Both the position numbers and the translations under genes were made by a program. From UBA5195 sp034432755 (GTDB lineage: Bacteria; Chloroflexota; Anaerolineae; Anaerolineales; Villigracilaceae), in the NCBI GenBank assembly GCA_034432755.1, contig DAOUBQ010000091.1, positions 1-64,000 on the forward strand: DNA of 64,000 bases. The letters are read 5' to 3'. Of this stretch, positions 1 to 7,627 are shown piece by piece. Position 1 is the stretch's first letter; each line of letters starts with the position of its first letter. The notes beneath the pieces are model-generated. The model did no database searches and was not told the DNA's origin. It saw only the letters and a program-made list of their open reading frames with translations.

Positions 1-284
1 TTACTGATTACTGACTACTGACTACTGACTACTGATTACTGATTACTGATTACTGACTACTGACTACTGATTACTGATTACTGATTACTGATTACTGATT
101 ACTGATTACTGATTACTGACTACTGATTACTGATTACTGATTACTGACTACTGATTACTGATTACTGATTACTGATTACTGATTACTGATTACTGATTAC
201 TGATTACTGATTACTGACTACTGACTACTGATTACTGATTACTGATTACTGACTACTGCTCACTGCTCACTGATTGCTCACTAC
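1..284. repeat. TTACTGA/CTACTGA heptamer tandem array
   Basis: About 37 uninterrupted 7-base units run from the window edge to about 257. Units differ only at their first base (T or C), and no indels break the phase. The array then degrades through ACTGCTC-type units up to about 284, only 12 bases before the next start codon. There are no spacers, so this is not CRISPR. The array probably continues upstream of the window. Confidence 0.97.
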
Positions 285-296
285 CGGAAAAAACCT

Positions 297-1274
297 ATGT
301 CACATTACTTAGTCACCGGCGCGGCTGGATTTATCGGCGCACGAACCGCCGAACTACTGCTGGCCCGCGGCGATACTGTCACCGGCATTGACAACCTGAA
401 CGATGCCTACGACCCGCGCATGAAGGAATACCGCCTGCGCCAACTCGAATCGATGCCCGGTTTCACGTTGGTCAAGGCCGACATTGCCGAGAAAGCGATA
501 CTCGAATCCCCAAAGATTCGAAATGCGAAATTCGATGGCGTGATTAACCTTGCCGCGCGGGCAGGGGTTCGCTTTAGCGTGGAAAATCCCTGGGTGTTTG
601 TCCAATCGAACGTCCTCGGCACGTTGAACATGCTCGAAGTGGCGCGCCAGAGCGGGAACTGCAAATTCATCCTGGCTTCCACCTCCAGCATCTACGGCGC
701 CAATCCGCCCTACCCAACGCCCGAAACCGCTTCCAGCAGCGAACCGCTCCAACCCTATGCGGCCAGCAAAAAAGGCGCCGAAGCCCTCACGCACAGTTAT
801 CATCATCTCTACGGGATTGATGCCACCATCCTGCGCTTTTTCACCGTCTATGGGCCAGCCGGTCGGCCTGATTTAGCCCTCTTCCGCTTTGTGCAGTGGA
901 TTATCGAGGGGCGTCCCGTGCGCATCAACGGAGACGGCACCCAGTCGCGCGGATTCACCTACATTGATGACATTGCTCGCGGCATCCTCGCCGCGCTCAA
1001 GCCACTGGGCTACGAAATCATCAACCTGGGCGGCCACGAAGTCATCACCATCAACGACCTGGTGACGCTTATCGAGGACATCACCGGCAAAAAGGCGATT
1101 GTGCAGCACGGCCCGCCCAACCCGGCGGATATGTTCACTAACTGGGCCGATGTCTCCAAAGCCCGCGCGTTGCTCGGCTGGACTCCCGAATATGACATGC
1201 GCCGCGGCACCGAAAAACTCGTTGAGTGGTACATGCGGGAGCGGGCGTGGGCGAAAGACGTGCTGACCCTATAA
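297..1274 (+). CDS. NAD-dependent epimerase, probable UDP-glucuronate 4-epimerase type
   Basis: Extended short-chain dehydrogenase/reductase of 325 residues, normal length for the family. The N-terminal Rossmann signature TGAAGFIG is at residues 7-14. The catalytic pair is Tyr154 and Lys158 (YAASK), with a Ser/Thr-rich STSSIYG stretch just upstream at about 129-134. The IDNLNDAYDP segment after the second strand resembles UDP-glucuronate epimerases more than GalE. Such enzymes invert C4 of a UDP-hexuronic acid or UDP-hexose in the cytoplasm to supply a glycan precursor. It is the first gene of a surface-glycan region and starts 12 bases after the heptamer array. No convincing Shine-Dalgarno precedes the ATG. 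The exact substrate cannot be fixed from sequence alone. Confidence 0.88.
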   Translation: MSHYLVTGAAGFIGARTAELLLARGDTVTGIDNLNDAYDPRMKEYRLRQLESMPGFTLVKADIAEKAILESPKIRNAKFDGVINLAARAGVRFSVENPWVFVQSNVLGTLNMLEVARQSGNCKFILASTSSIYGANPPYPTPETASSSEPLQPYAASKKGAEALTHSYHHLYGIDATILRFFTVYGPAGRPDLALFRFVQWIIEGRPVRINGDGTQSRGFTYIDDIARGILAALKPLGYEIINLGGHEVITINDLVTLIEDITGKKAIVQHGPPNPADMFTNWADVSKARALLGWTPEYDMRRGTEKLVEWYMRERAWAKDVLTL

Positions 1275-1313
1275 CTTGTAGCTGGTGATTGGTCATTCTT
1301 GTCGGATTGCATC

Positions 1314-1348
1314 CATTCTCCTTTACCATTCACCAACGACCGAGTTCC
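1314..1348. repeat. Degenerate heptad array before flippase start
   Basis: Five 7-base steps (CATTCTC, CTTTACC, ATTCACC, AACGACC, GAGTTCC) fill the spacer and end one base before the ATG at 1350. The units are weakly conserved, so periodicity is suggestive rather than proven. A similar heptad-like pyrimidine-rich stretch precedes the next gene at about 2682-2731. Confidence 0.4.
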
Positions 1349-1349
1349 C

Positions 1350-2711
1350 ATGTCCCTTTTTCAAAAACTCCTGACTGTCTGGCGCTCCGACCCCCTCATC
1401 CGCCGGGTTGTCAAAAACAGCACGCACTTGTTCAGCAGCAGCGCCATCGGCGCCTTGCTCAGCTTCGCGCAAGGGATTCTCGCTGCGCGGCTGATTGGCG
1501 TTCCAGCGTTGGGATTGGTGACAACTGTTATCACCTTCGCTTCCAACATTAACCGCTTTCTCACCTTTCGCATGAGTGAAGTGGTTGTCAAACGGCTTAA
1601 CGCGGCGCTGGCCGAAGACCAAAAAGAGCAGGGCGCGGCGGCAGTCAAGACAGCCTTGCTCATCGAGATTGCGACCTCAATGGCAGCCTATCTCGTCCTG
1701 CTGGCACTTTCTGGCTGGGCCGCGCAAACATTCGCCGCTGATTTTGTGTCTAACCTGCTCACCGTGCGCCTGTTTCGATTGTATGGCCTCATTTTGCTGA
1801 CCAACCTCGCCACCGAAACATCTACCGGTATCTTACAGGCCGCTCGGCGCTTTCAGTGGATCGCCCGCCTCAATATCTTGCAAAGCCTGGTCGTGGCAGC
1901 CCTCATCATCTATGCTTTCCTCTTCCAGCGCGGCGTCTACGAAATCGTGCTGGCCTATGTCGTCGGCAAGACCCTCAACGGCCTGGGGTTGGCCCTGCTG
2001 GCGCAAATCGAACTGCGCAGCCTGCTCGGCGTGGACTGGTGGAAAACGCCCCTGCGCCTGTTGCCCGAAAAGCGCGACATGTTTATGTTTATGCTCAACA
2101 CCAACCTGAACGGCACGGTCAACCTCTTCACCCGCGACAACTTTCCGCTCTATGTGGCCTGGCTCTTGAGCAGTACCGAGGTTGGTTACTACCGACTGGC
2201 GCAAATGCTCATCAACTTCATCATCCTGCCGCTCGACCCGCTTATCTGGCCGACCTATGCCGAAATTACGCAGACCATTGCCCAAAAACAGTGGGAAGCC
2301 ACCCGCCGCATCCTGCGCCGCGTCAGTCTCCTCACCGGCAGTATCGTCCTGGCAATTGGTCTGGGGCTGGCGCTCACCGGCTGGTTCTTGTTGCCTTTTT
2401 TTTATGGCCCACAGGCTACCCCCGCTTACCCCATCTTGCTCATTCTGTTGGCTGGCTATGGCTTTGCCAGCATCTTTCAGTGGAACCGCCCGCTGCTGCT
2501 GGCGCTTGGCAAACCCGGCTACCCTGTGCTGATTGCCTTATTGGTGGGCATCATCGAATTGACCCTGATGTTCACCCTTGTTTCATCCACCCAGTCCATG
2601 CTCCTGCTTGCTGCTATTTTTGCCGGTTATTTTGTCGTCTCTGTTGGTCTGACGGCTTGGCGTGGTTGGATGGCAATCCCTGATTCCTCCTTTGTCCTTC
2701 CGAATTCCTGA
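1350..2711 (+). CDS. Polysaccharide flippase (Wzx/MVF-like)
   Basis: A protein of 453 residues, rich in hydrophobic segments throughout (about 12-14 predicted by eye). It has the N-terminal pattern of O-antigen/exopolysaccharide flippases: a short basic start, then FSSSAIGALLSFAQGILAAR. Such proteins move undecaprenyl-linked oligosaccharide across the cytoplasmic membrane. The open frame extends upstream to a TTG at 1299, but the ATG at 1350 begins where family homology should start and sits just after the spacer array. Neighbours are an epimerase and a glycosyltransferase, fitting a Wzy-type surface polysaccharide locus. A polymerase is not recognised with certainty. Confidence 0.85.
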   Translation: MSLFQKLLTVWRSDPLIRRVVKNSTHLFSSSAIGALLSFAQGILAARLIGVPALGLVTTVITFASNINRFLTFRMSEVVVKRLNAALAEDQKEQGAAAVKTALLIEIATSMAAYLVLLALSGWAAQTFAADFVSNLLTVRLFRLYGLILLTNLATETSTGILQAARRFQWIARLNILQSLVVAALIIYAFLFQRGVYEIVLAYVVGKTLNGLGLALLAQIELRSLLGVDWWKTPLRLLPEKRDMFMFMLNTNLNGTVNLFTRDNFPLYVAWLLSSTEVGYYRLAQMLINFIILPLDPLIWPTYAEITQTIAQKQWEATRRILRRVSLLTGSIVLAIGLGLALTGWFLLPFFYGPQATPAYPILLILLAGYGFASIFQWNRPLLLALGKPGYPVLIALLVGIIELTLMFTLVSSTQSMLLLAAIFAGYFVVSVGLTAWRGWMAIPDSSFVLPNS

Positions 2712-2731
2712 ATTCACCATTCTCTGCCCTC

Positions 2732-3853
2732 ATGAAAATTGTTGCCATTTCCGCCTCACAAGTCCCCTCGACGGTTGCGAACAGCATCCAGGCCATGAAA
2801 GCCGTCCACGCCCTGGCTCAAAGCGGCCATGACGTGACGCTGATTGTGCTGGCAGGCGAGAAACATCCTGGCTGGTCGGAACTCGTCAATTTTTACGGCC
2901 TGCGCACCGAGTTTGAGATTGAATACCTGCCGGCTGCGTCTCGCCGCCTGTTTTTTCTGTCTGCCGTGCAGCGCGCCAAACGTCTGAAACCAGACCTGCT
3001 CTACGCCTGGCCGCTCCAAACGGCGGCATTGGGATTGCTTCATGGCCTGCCGGTGATTTTGGAAATGCACGACCTGCCCTCTGGCGATTTTGGCCCGCTC
3101 TGGTATCGCGCCTTTCGCGCGTTCAAGGGGCAGAAACGCCAGGCGGTCATTACCAGGGCGCTGAAACAGTCGCTGGAGGATGAATATGGGATGTTCCGCG
3201 CCGGAGAGGCTGTCCTGGCTCCCAACGGAGTCGAAATCGAACGCTTTGCCCAACTTCCCGCTCCGCCAATTGCCCGCCGTTTGTTGAACTTGCCCGAAGC
3301 CCCCACCCTGGTTTGCACCGGGCATTTGTACGCTGGCCGGGGCATGGAACTGTTCCTCGGACTGGCATCCCGGCTGAGCGGAGTCCGTTTTCTGTGGGCG
3401 GGTGGCAACCTCGAAGACGTGGAACGGTGGAAGGGCGAGGCCGAGTCACGCAGGCTGTCTAACGTCACCTTCAGCGGATTCATCCACAATGCCCAATTGC
3501 CGCTTTATCAGGCCGCTGCCGACATCCTGCTTATGCCATATAGCCGCGAAATTGGCATTTCGAGCGGCGGGGGGCATTCGGCCCAAATTTCCAGCCCGAT
3601 GAAGATGTTTGAGTACCTGGCTGCCGGGCGCGCCATCGTTGCCAGCGACCTCTCGGTATTCCGCGAGGTGTTGAACGAGGGAAATGCCATATTCTGTCCG
3701 CCAGAACGCCCCGGCGCCTGGGAAGGCGCCATTCGTGCCTTGCTCGATGACCCCATCCGGCGCGAATCGATTGCCCGGCAGGCGCGCGCCGACGCTGCCC
3801 AATATGCCTGGACCGCGCGCGCTCGACGAATCCTGGACGGGTTCCCGGCATGA
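2732..3853 (+). CDS. Glycosyltransferase family 4
   Basis: A GT-B fold glycosyltransferase of 373 residues. The C-terminal nucleotide-sugar binding half has the signature SPMKMFEYLAAGRAIVASD at about residues 288-306 followed by REVL; the Glu in MFEYLA belongs to the EX7E motif of GT4 enzymes. The N-terminal acceptor half starts with KIVAISASQVPS. It probably adds a sugar from an NDP- or GDP-sugar to a growing lipid-linked glycan on the cytoplasmic face. The last four bases overlap the next start (ATGA), so the two genes are likely translationally coupled. Donor and linkage are unknown. Confidence 0.9.
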   Translation: MKIVAISASQVPSTVANSIQAMKAVHALAQSGHDVTLIVLAGEKHPGWSELVNFYGLRTEFEIEYLPAASRRLFFLSAVQRAKRLKPDLLYAWPLQTAALGLLHGLPVILEMHDLPSGDFGPLWYRAFRAFKGQKRQAVITRALKQSLEDEYGMFRAGEAVLAPNGVEIERFAQLPAPPIARRLLNLPEAPTLVCTGHLYAGRGMELFLGLASRLSGVRFLWAGGNLEDVERWKGEAESRRLSNVTFSGFIHNAQLPLYQAAADILLMPYSREIGISSGGGHSAQISSPMKMFEYLAAGRAIVASDLSVFREVLNEGNAIFCPPERPGAWEGAIRALLDDPIRRESIARQARADAAQYAWTARARRILDGFPA

Positions 3854-5178
3854 ACGCTGAAAAAACCGCTCTCTGGCGTTGGCTTGGGCTGGTGCTGGCG
3901 ATTGCCATTCTCGTTCGCGCCGGGCTGTGGCTGGCCTACCCGCTGGCCGAGAGCAATGACACGCCCACCTACCGGCATCTCGCCAATTCGCTGCGCAATC
4001 ACGGATTTGAGCGCTACAACGGCACACGCACGCCCGGCTACCCGTTCTTTCTCCTGCTGACACGCCAGGATTCGGTCACTTACGCGGTCCAACTGTCGCT
4101 CGGTGTGCTGACCACGCTCCTGGTTTTTTACATTGCCTGGGTTCTCGCCCGCCGCGCCTGGTTTGCCGGGCTGATGGGGCTGGCGCACACCCTCAACCTG
4201 GGTCAATTGTTTTTCGAGGCATCGCTGCTGACGGAGGGCCTGGCCACGTTCTTGTTGTTTGCCGTGTTGGCAGGATTGGCCTATACCTGGCAAACAGGGA
4301 AACAGGCAAAGGTACGTGCCGTGTTTCCGTACCTCCATGTTTACGCCCTCATCGGCCTGGCCGCCGCCGCACTGGCTATGGTGCGCCCGCTCTTTGCGCC
4401 CATTGCCCTTTGGGGAGCGTTTTTTCTGGCCTTCTTATGGCGTTGCGTGCCGCTCAAAACCCGCTGGGGCGCGGCCAGCCTCGCCGCCCTTCCGCTCGTG
4501 ATTACGTTAGCAGTCTGGATGAACTTTATCTACGTCCGCTTCAAAATAATAGGGTTAGATTCGATGGGCGGCTATCACCTGGTCAACCATGTCAGCAGTT
4601 TTTTCGAGCGCGCGCCCGATGAATATGCCTCCATCCGTGATACGTTCCTGCAATTCCGCGCTGCGCGCATCGAGCGCACCGGTTCGGCGGCCAACACCAT
4701 CTGGGACGCCATCCCGACCCTGATGGAGCAGGAAAAACGCAACTATTACGCCCTGGCGCGCATCATGGGGACGATTTCACAGCGTTTGATTGCCGAAAAC
4801 CCCAATTTATACGCCCAAAATCTCGTCCTGGGCTGGTGGTGGTTCTGGCGGGTGGGCGTCTTCTGGCTGCCACAGACGGTTGAACCTGCCGGGCTGCGCC
4901 CCTTACTGACCGGTCTCATGCTTGTTCAACGGATGGGCTTGTTTGGCTTAAACCTGCTCTTTCTGGGTGGGACGCTGGCCTTGCTGTGGCCCAAATTCCG
5001 CGCCCGCTTAAACCCCCCGCTTTTTATCTGGTTCGCGGCCAGCAGCGTGTGGGTTATCTCCATTCTGCAAACTCTGGCTGAACACGGCGATAACGCCCGT
5101 TTTCTGGCCCCCATGCAAACCCTGGTGGCGCTTGTGGCAGGATGGGCAATCATGAGATGGGTAATTCGTGAGGGGTGA
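3850..5178 (+). CDS. Multi-pass membrane glycosyltransferase (GT-C / PMT-like)
   Basis: A 442-residue protein with about 9-11 hydrophobic segments. After the first membrane segment comes an Asp (D37, in ESNDTPTYRHL), the usual place for the catalytic Asp of dolichyl/undecaprenyl-phosphate-sugar glycosyltransferases, followed by TRTPGYPFF, a pattern common in ArnT/PMT relatives. It is expected to use a polyprenyl-phosphate sugar donor on the outer face of the membrane. It overlaps the upstream GT4 gene (ATGA) and the next gene. At about 4285-4308 a short AACAGGGA-type octamer repeat lies in frame, encoding part of TGKQAKV. Confidence 0.75.
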   Translation: MNAEKTALWRWLGLVLAIAILVRAGLWLAYPLAESNDTPTYRHLANSLRNHGFERYNGTRTPGYPFFLLLTRQDSVTYAVQLSLGVLTTLLVFYIAWVLARRAWFAGLMGLAHTLNLGQLFFEASLLTEGLATFLLFAVLAGLAYTWQTGKQAKVRAVFPYLHVYALIGLAAAALAMVRPLFAPIALWGAFFLAFLWRCVPLKTRWGAASLAALPLVITLAVWMNFIYVRFKIIGLDSMGGYHLVNHVSSFFERAPDEYASIRDTFLQFRAARIERTGSAANTIWDAIPTLMEQEKRNYYALARIMGTISQRLIAENPNLYAQNLVLGWWWFWRVGVFWLPQTVEPAGLRPLLTGLMLVQRMGLFGLNLLFLGGTLALLWPKFRARLNPPLFIWFAASSVWVISILQTLAEHGDNARFLAPMQTLVALVAGWAIMRWVIREG

Positions 5179-5180
5179 GC

Positions 5181-6569
5181 ATGTCTCGAAGTATCTATTT
5201 TCTCGTTTTAATCGCCTTCCTGCTCCGCTTTGGGTTGGGGCTGTTCGCGTATTTCGCCTTACCGCAGGTGGGATACGGCAGCAAACCCGAGCAGGCGGGT
5301 TATCTGTTTCTGGATGCCTATCACCGTGATTTGCAGGCGCGGGCGCTGGCGCGCTCCGACCAACCGCTCTTGAAGGCCTTTGATGAAAAGTTTTCCTCCG
5401 ACCAGTATGGCGGGTTGCTGTGGCTGAGCGCCTTCGTGTATCGCTTCGTGAACGGCAGCTCATTGATGATGGTTTTCCTGGCGGCGCTGGTTGGCTCTCT
5501 GGGCGGTCTGTTCGTTTACCGAGCAGGCAAACTCATTTTCGACGAAAAAACCGCCACGCTGGCCTGCTTGCTCTTTCTTTTTTACCCCGATTCCATCCTG
5601 CTCGGCGCTTCGCAAATGCGCGAGCCGTTTCTGATGACGTTGATGGCGATGGCATTTTATGGAATAGCGAATGCAGCCCAAGCAGTCAACTTGCGCCATG
5701 CCGGTTGGCTGTGGATTGCCGCTGCCCTGGCTGGGATGGTGTTGCTCTCGCCGGGCTTTGTCCTCGTCACCTTGCTTGCGCTGGCCGGGTGGGTCTTTTT
5801 GGGCGGGCAGGGACGCACTATCCCCTGGCAGGCGACAGCGATTGCGGCAGGGTTGTTCCTGGTTGCGATGGTTGCCCTCGCTGCGAGTTGGGAGTCGCTT
5901 GTGGCGGTTAGAAGCGGCGGCATGTTGGGAATCGTGGGAGATTGGGCGCGCGAAACGGCCAAATGGAACGCCGATGTGCTGAAACGCAGTTCAGGCATTG
6001 TGCAACTCCTGTTCGAGACTCTTCCGCGTGGTCTGGCAATGCCATTCGTGGCAGTGTACGGCATTCTTCAGCCGGTGCTGCCGGCTGCGCTCATCGAACC
6101 GGGCAACCCTTTCTGGCAGGGATTGGGCATTCTGCGGGCGCTGGGATGGTATCTGTTGCTGCCTTTTGTGGCGTATGCACCCTTCTCAGCCTGGGCAATC
6201 TCCAATGGTCAGCGGCAAAAGCAAGCCGCGTGGCTGGCGCTCCTCGTTTGGGCCTGGATTTTGATTGCAGCGCTGCGCGGCGGCGGCGACCAGTGGGACA
6301 ATCCCCGCTATCGCGTTATCTTGCTGGCGTTTCTGGCAATTCTGGCGGCGCAGGCGTTTTACGCCCTCAAAACACGCTGGTTCTGGCGCATTTTGTGGGT
6401 GGAGGGCATCATCTTGCTGGTGTTCACGCATTGGTACGCCTGGCGTTACCTGAGGATTGGCGTCAATCTGGGAATCCGTAACACGTTGTTGATTGCGCTG
6501 GGCGCGTCTATCGTGCTGGTGGCCGCTGACCTGCTCTGGCAAGCGCGAAAGCGCAGGAATCAGTTATAA
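5181..6569 (+). CDS. Multi-pass membrane protein, glycosyltransferase-like
   Basis: A 462-residue hydrophobic protein with about 10 membrane segments. The first extracytoplasmic loop is polar and holds a DAYHRDLQAR stretch before the second segment, in the layout of GT-C glycosyltransferases, but no diagnostic motif is certain. The ATG at 5181 is preferred over the overlapping GTG at 5175 because AGGGGTG at 5171-5177 gives it a ribosome binding site. The gene is coupled to the previous one, whose stop lies within that site. Its likely role is transfer or polymerisation of a lipid-linked sugar; a Wzy-type polymerase is an alternative. Confidence 0.65.
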   Translation: MSRSIYFLVLIAFLLRFGLGLFAYFALPQVGYGSKPEQAGYLFLDAYHRDLQARALARSDQPLLKAFDEKFSSDQYGGLLWLSAFVYRFVNGSSLMMVFLAALVGSLGGLFVYRAGKLIFDEKTATLACLLFLFYPDSILLGASQMREPFLMTLMAMAFYGIANAAQAVNLRHAGWLWIAAALAGMVLLSPGFVLVTLLALAGWVFLGGQGRTIPWQATAIAAGLFLVAMVALAASWESLVAVRSGGMLGIVGDWARETAKWNADVLKRSSGIVQLLFETLPRGLAMPFVAVYGILQPVLPAALIEPGNPFWQGLGILRALGWYLLLPFVAYAPFSAWAISNGQRQKQAAWLALLVWAWILIAALRGGGDQWDNPRYRVILLAFLAILAAQAFYALKTRWFWRILWVEGIILLVFTHWYAWRYLRIGVNLGIRNTLLIALGASIVLVAADLLWQARKRRNQL

Positions 6570-6570
6570 T
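6565..6570 (+). promoter_or_regulatory. Possible -10 box for gmd
   Basis: A TATAAT hexamer overlaps the end of the preceding gene. It would give a leader of about 48 bases before the gmd ATG, which carries a good AGGAGA site at 6612-6617. No clear -35 hexamer is visible, so confidence is low. Confidence 0.35.
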
Positions 6571-6624
6571 TCAGCCTTTGAACATTCCCGCGCTCTGTGT
6601 GGGATAGAAACAGGAGATAAAGAC

Positions 6625-7593
6625 ATGCCCACTGCTTTAATTACCGGCATCACCGGTCAGGATGGTTCGTATCTGGCGGAATTTCTGCTCAAAAAGGGGT
6701 ATAACGTCGTTGGCATGGTGCGCCGTTCCAGCACGGTTACGTTTGAGCGGCTGAGCCACATTCAGGATGACATTACCATCGCACAAGGAGATTTGCACGA
6801 CCAGTCCTCGCTGGTGGCCCTGCTGGAAGAATATCAGCCCGAAGAAGTTTACAACCTGGCGGCGCAATCTTTTGTGCCGACCTCGTGGAGTCAGCCGATT
6901 TTAACCGGCGAAGTAACCGCCCTCGGCGTGGCGCGCTTGCTGGAAGCGATTCGGCAGGTCAACCCCAAAATCCGCTTCTACCAGGCATCTTCGAGCGAAA
7001 TGTTTGGCAAGGTGATGGAAGTTCCGCAGCGCGAAAGCACGCCCTTCTACCCCCGCTCCCCTTATGGGGTTGCCAAAGTCTACGGGCATTGGATTACCAT
7101 CAATTACCGCGAGTCGTTCGATCTTTTCGCCGCTTCGGGCATTCTGTTCAACCATGAAAGCCCACGGCGCGGCATCGAGTTTGTGACGCGCAAAATCGCC
7201 TATCACGCTGCCAAAATCAAACTCGGCCTGGCAAAGGAACTGCGCCTGGGCAACCTGGAGGCGCGCCGCGATTGGGGCTATGCGGGCGACTACGTTGAGG
7301 CGATGTGGCTCATGCTGCAACATCACACGCCCGATCACTTCGTCATTGGCACTGGAGAAACCCATTCGGTGCGTGAATTTTGTGAACTGGCCTTTGGCTA
7401 TGTTGGTCTGAATTACGAAGATTATGTGGTGCAGGACCCGCGCTACTACCGCCCTGCCGAGGTGGATTTGCTCATTTCAGACCCCACCAAGGCTTATCAA
7501 GAGCTGGGCTGGAAACCCAAAGTCTCGTTCAAAGAACTGGTTGAGATGATGGTGGAATCTGATTTGCGGCTGATGAAATATACAAAATCGTAG
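6625..7593 (+). CDS. gmd: GDP-mannose 4,6-dehydratase
   Basis: Converts GDP-D-mannose to GDP-4-keto-6-deoxy-D-mannose, the precursor of GDP-fucose, GDP-rhamnose and related sugars. The product has 322 residues, close to the usual length. The cofactor motif TGITGQDGSYLAE lies at 7-19, SSSEMFG at 122-128, and the catalytic YGVAK has Tyr147 and Lys151. NHESPRRG and FVTRKI are typical Gmd signatures. The ATG at 6625 has AGGAGA eight bases upstream; an in-frame extension upstream is rejected because homology begins at MPTALITG. No matching GDP-4-keto-6-deoxymannose reductase or epimerase is evident in the window, so the final sugar is not known. Confidence 0.95.
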   Translation: MPTALITGITGQDGSYLAEFLLKKGYNVVGMVRRSSTVTFERLSHIQDDITIAQGDLHDQSSLVALLEEYQPEEVYNLAAQSFVPTSWSQPILTGEVTALGVARLLEAIRQVNPKIRFYQASSSEMFGKVMEVPQRESTPFYPRSPYGVAKVYGHWITINYRESFDLFAASGILFNHESPRRGIEFVTRKIAYHAAKIKLGLAKELRLGNLEARRDWGYAGDYVEAMWLMLQHHTPDHFVIGTGETHSVREFCELAFGYVGLNYEDYVVQDPRYYRPAEVDLLISDPTKAYQELGWKPKVSFKELVEMMVESDLRLMKYTKS

Positions 7594-7627
7594 TGCAAGA
7601 AACTGCCTCGCGTTACATTTCTCTCCC

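Noticed and set aside
1..284. CRISPR array
   Set aside because: The repeat unit is 7 bases with no spacers and no cas genes nearby.
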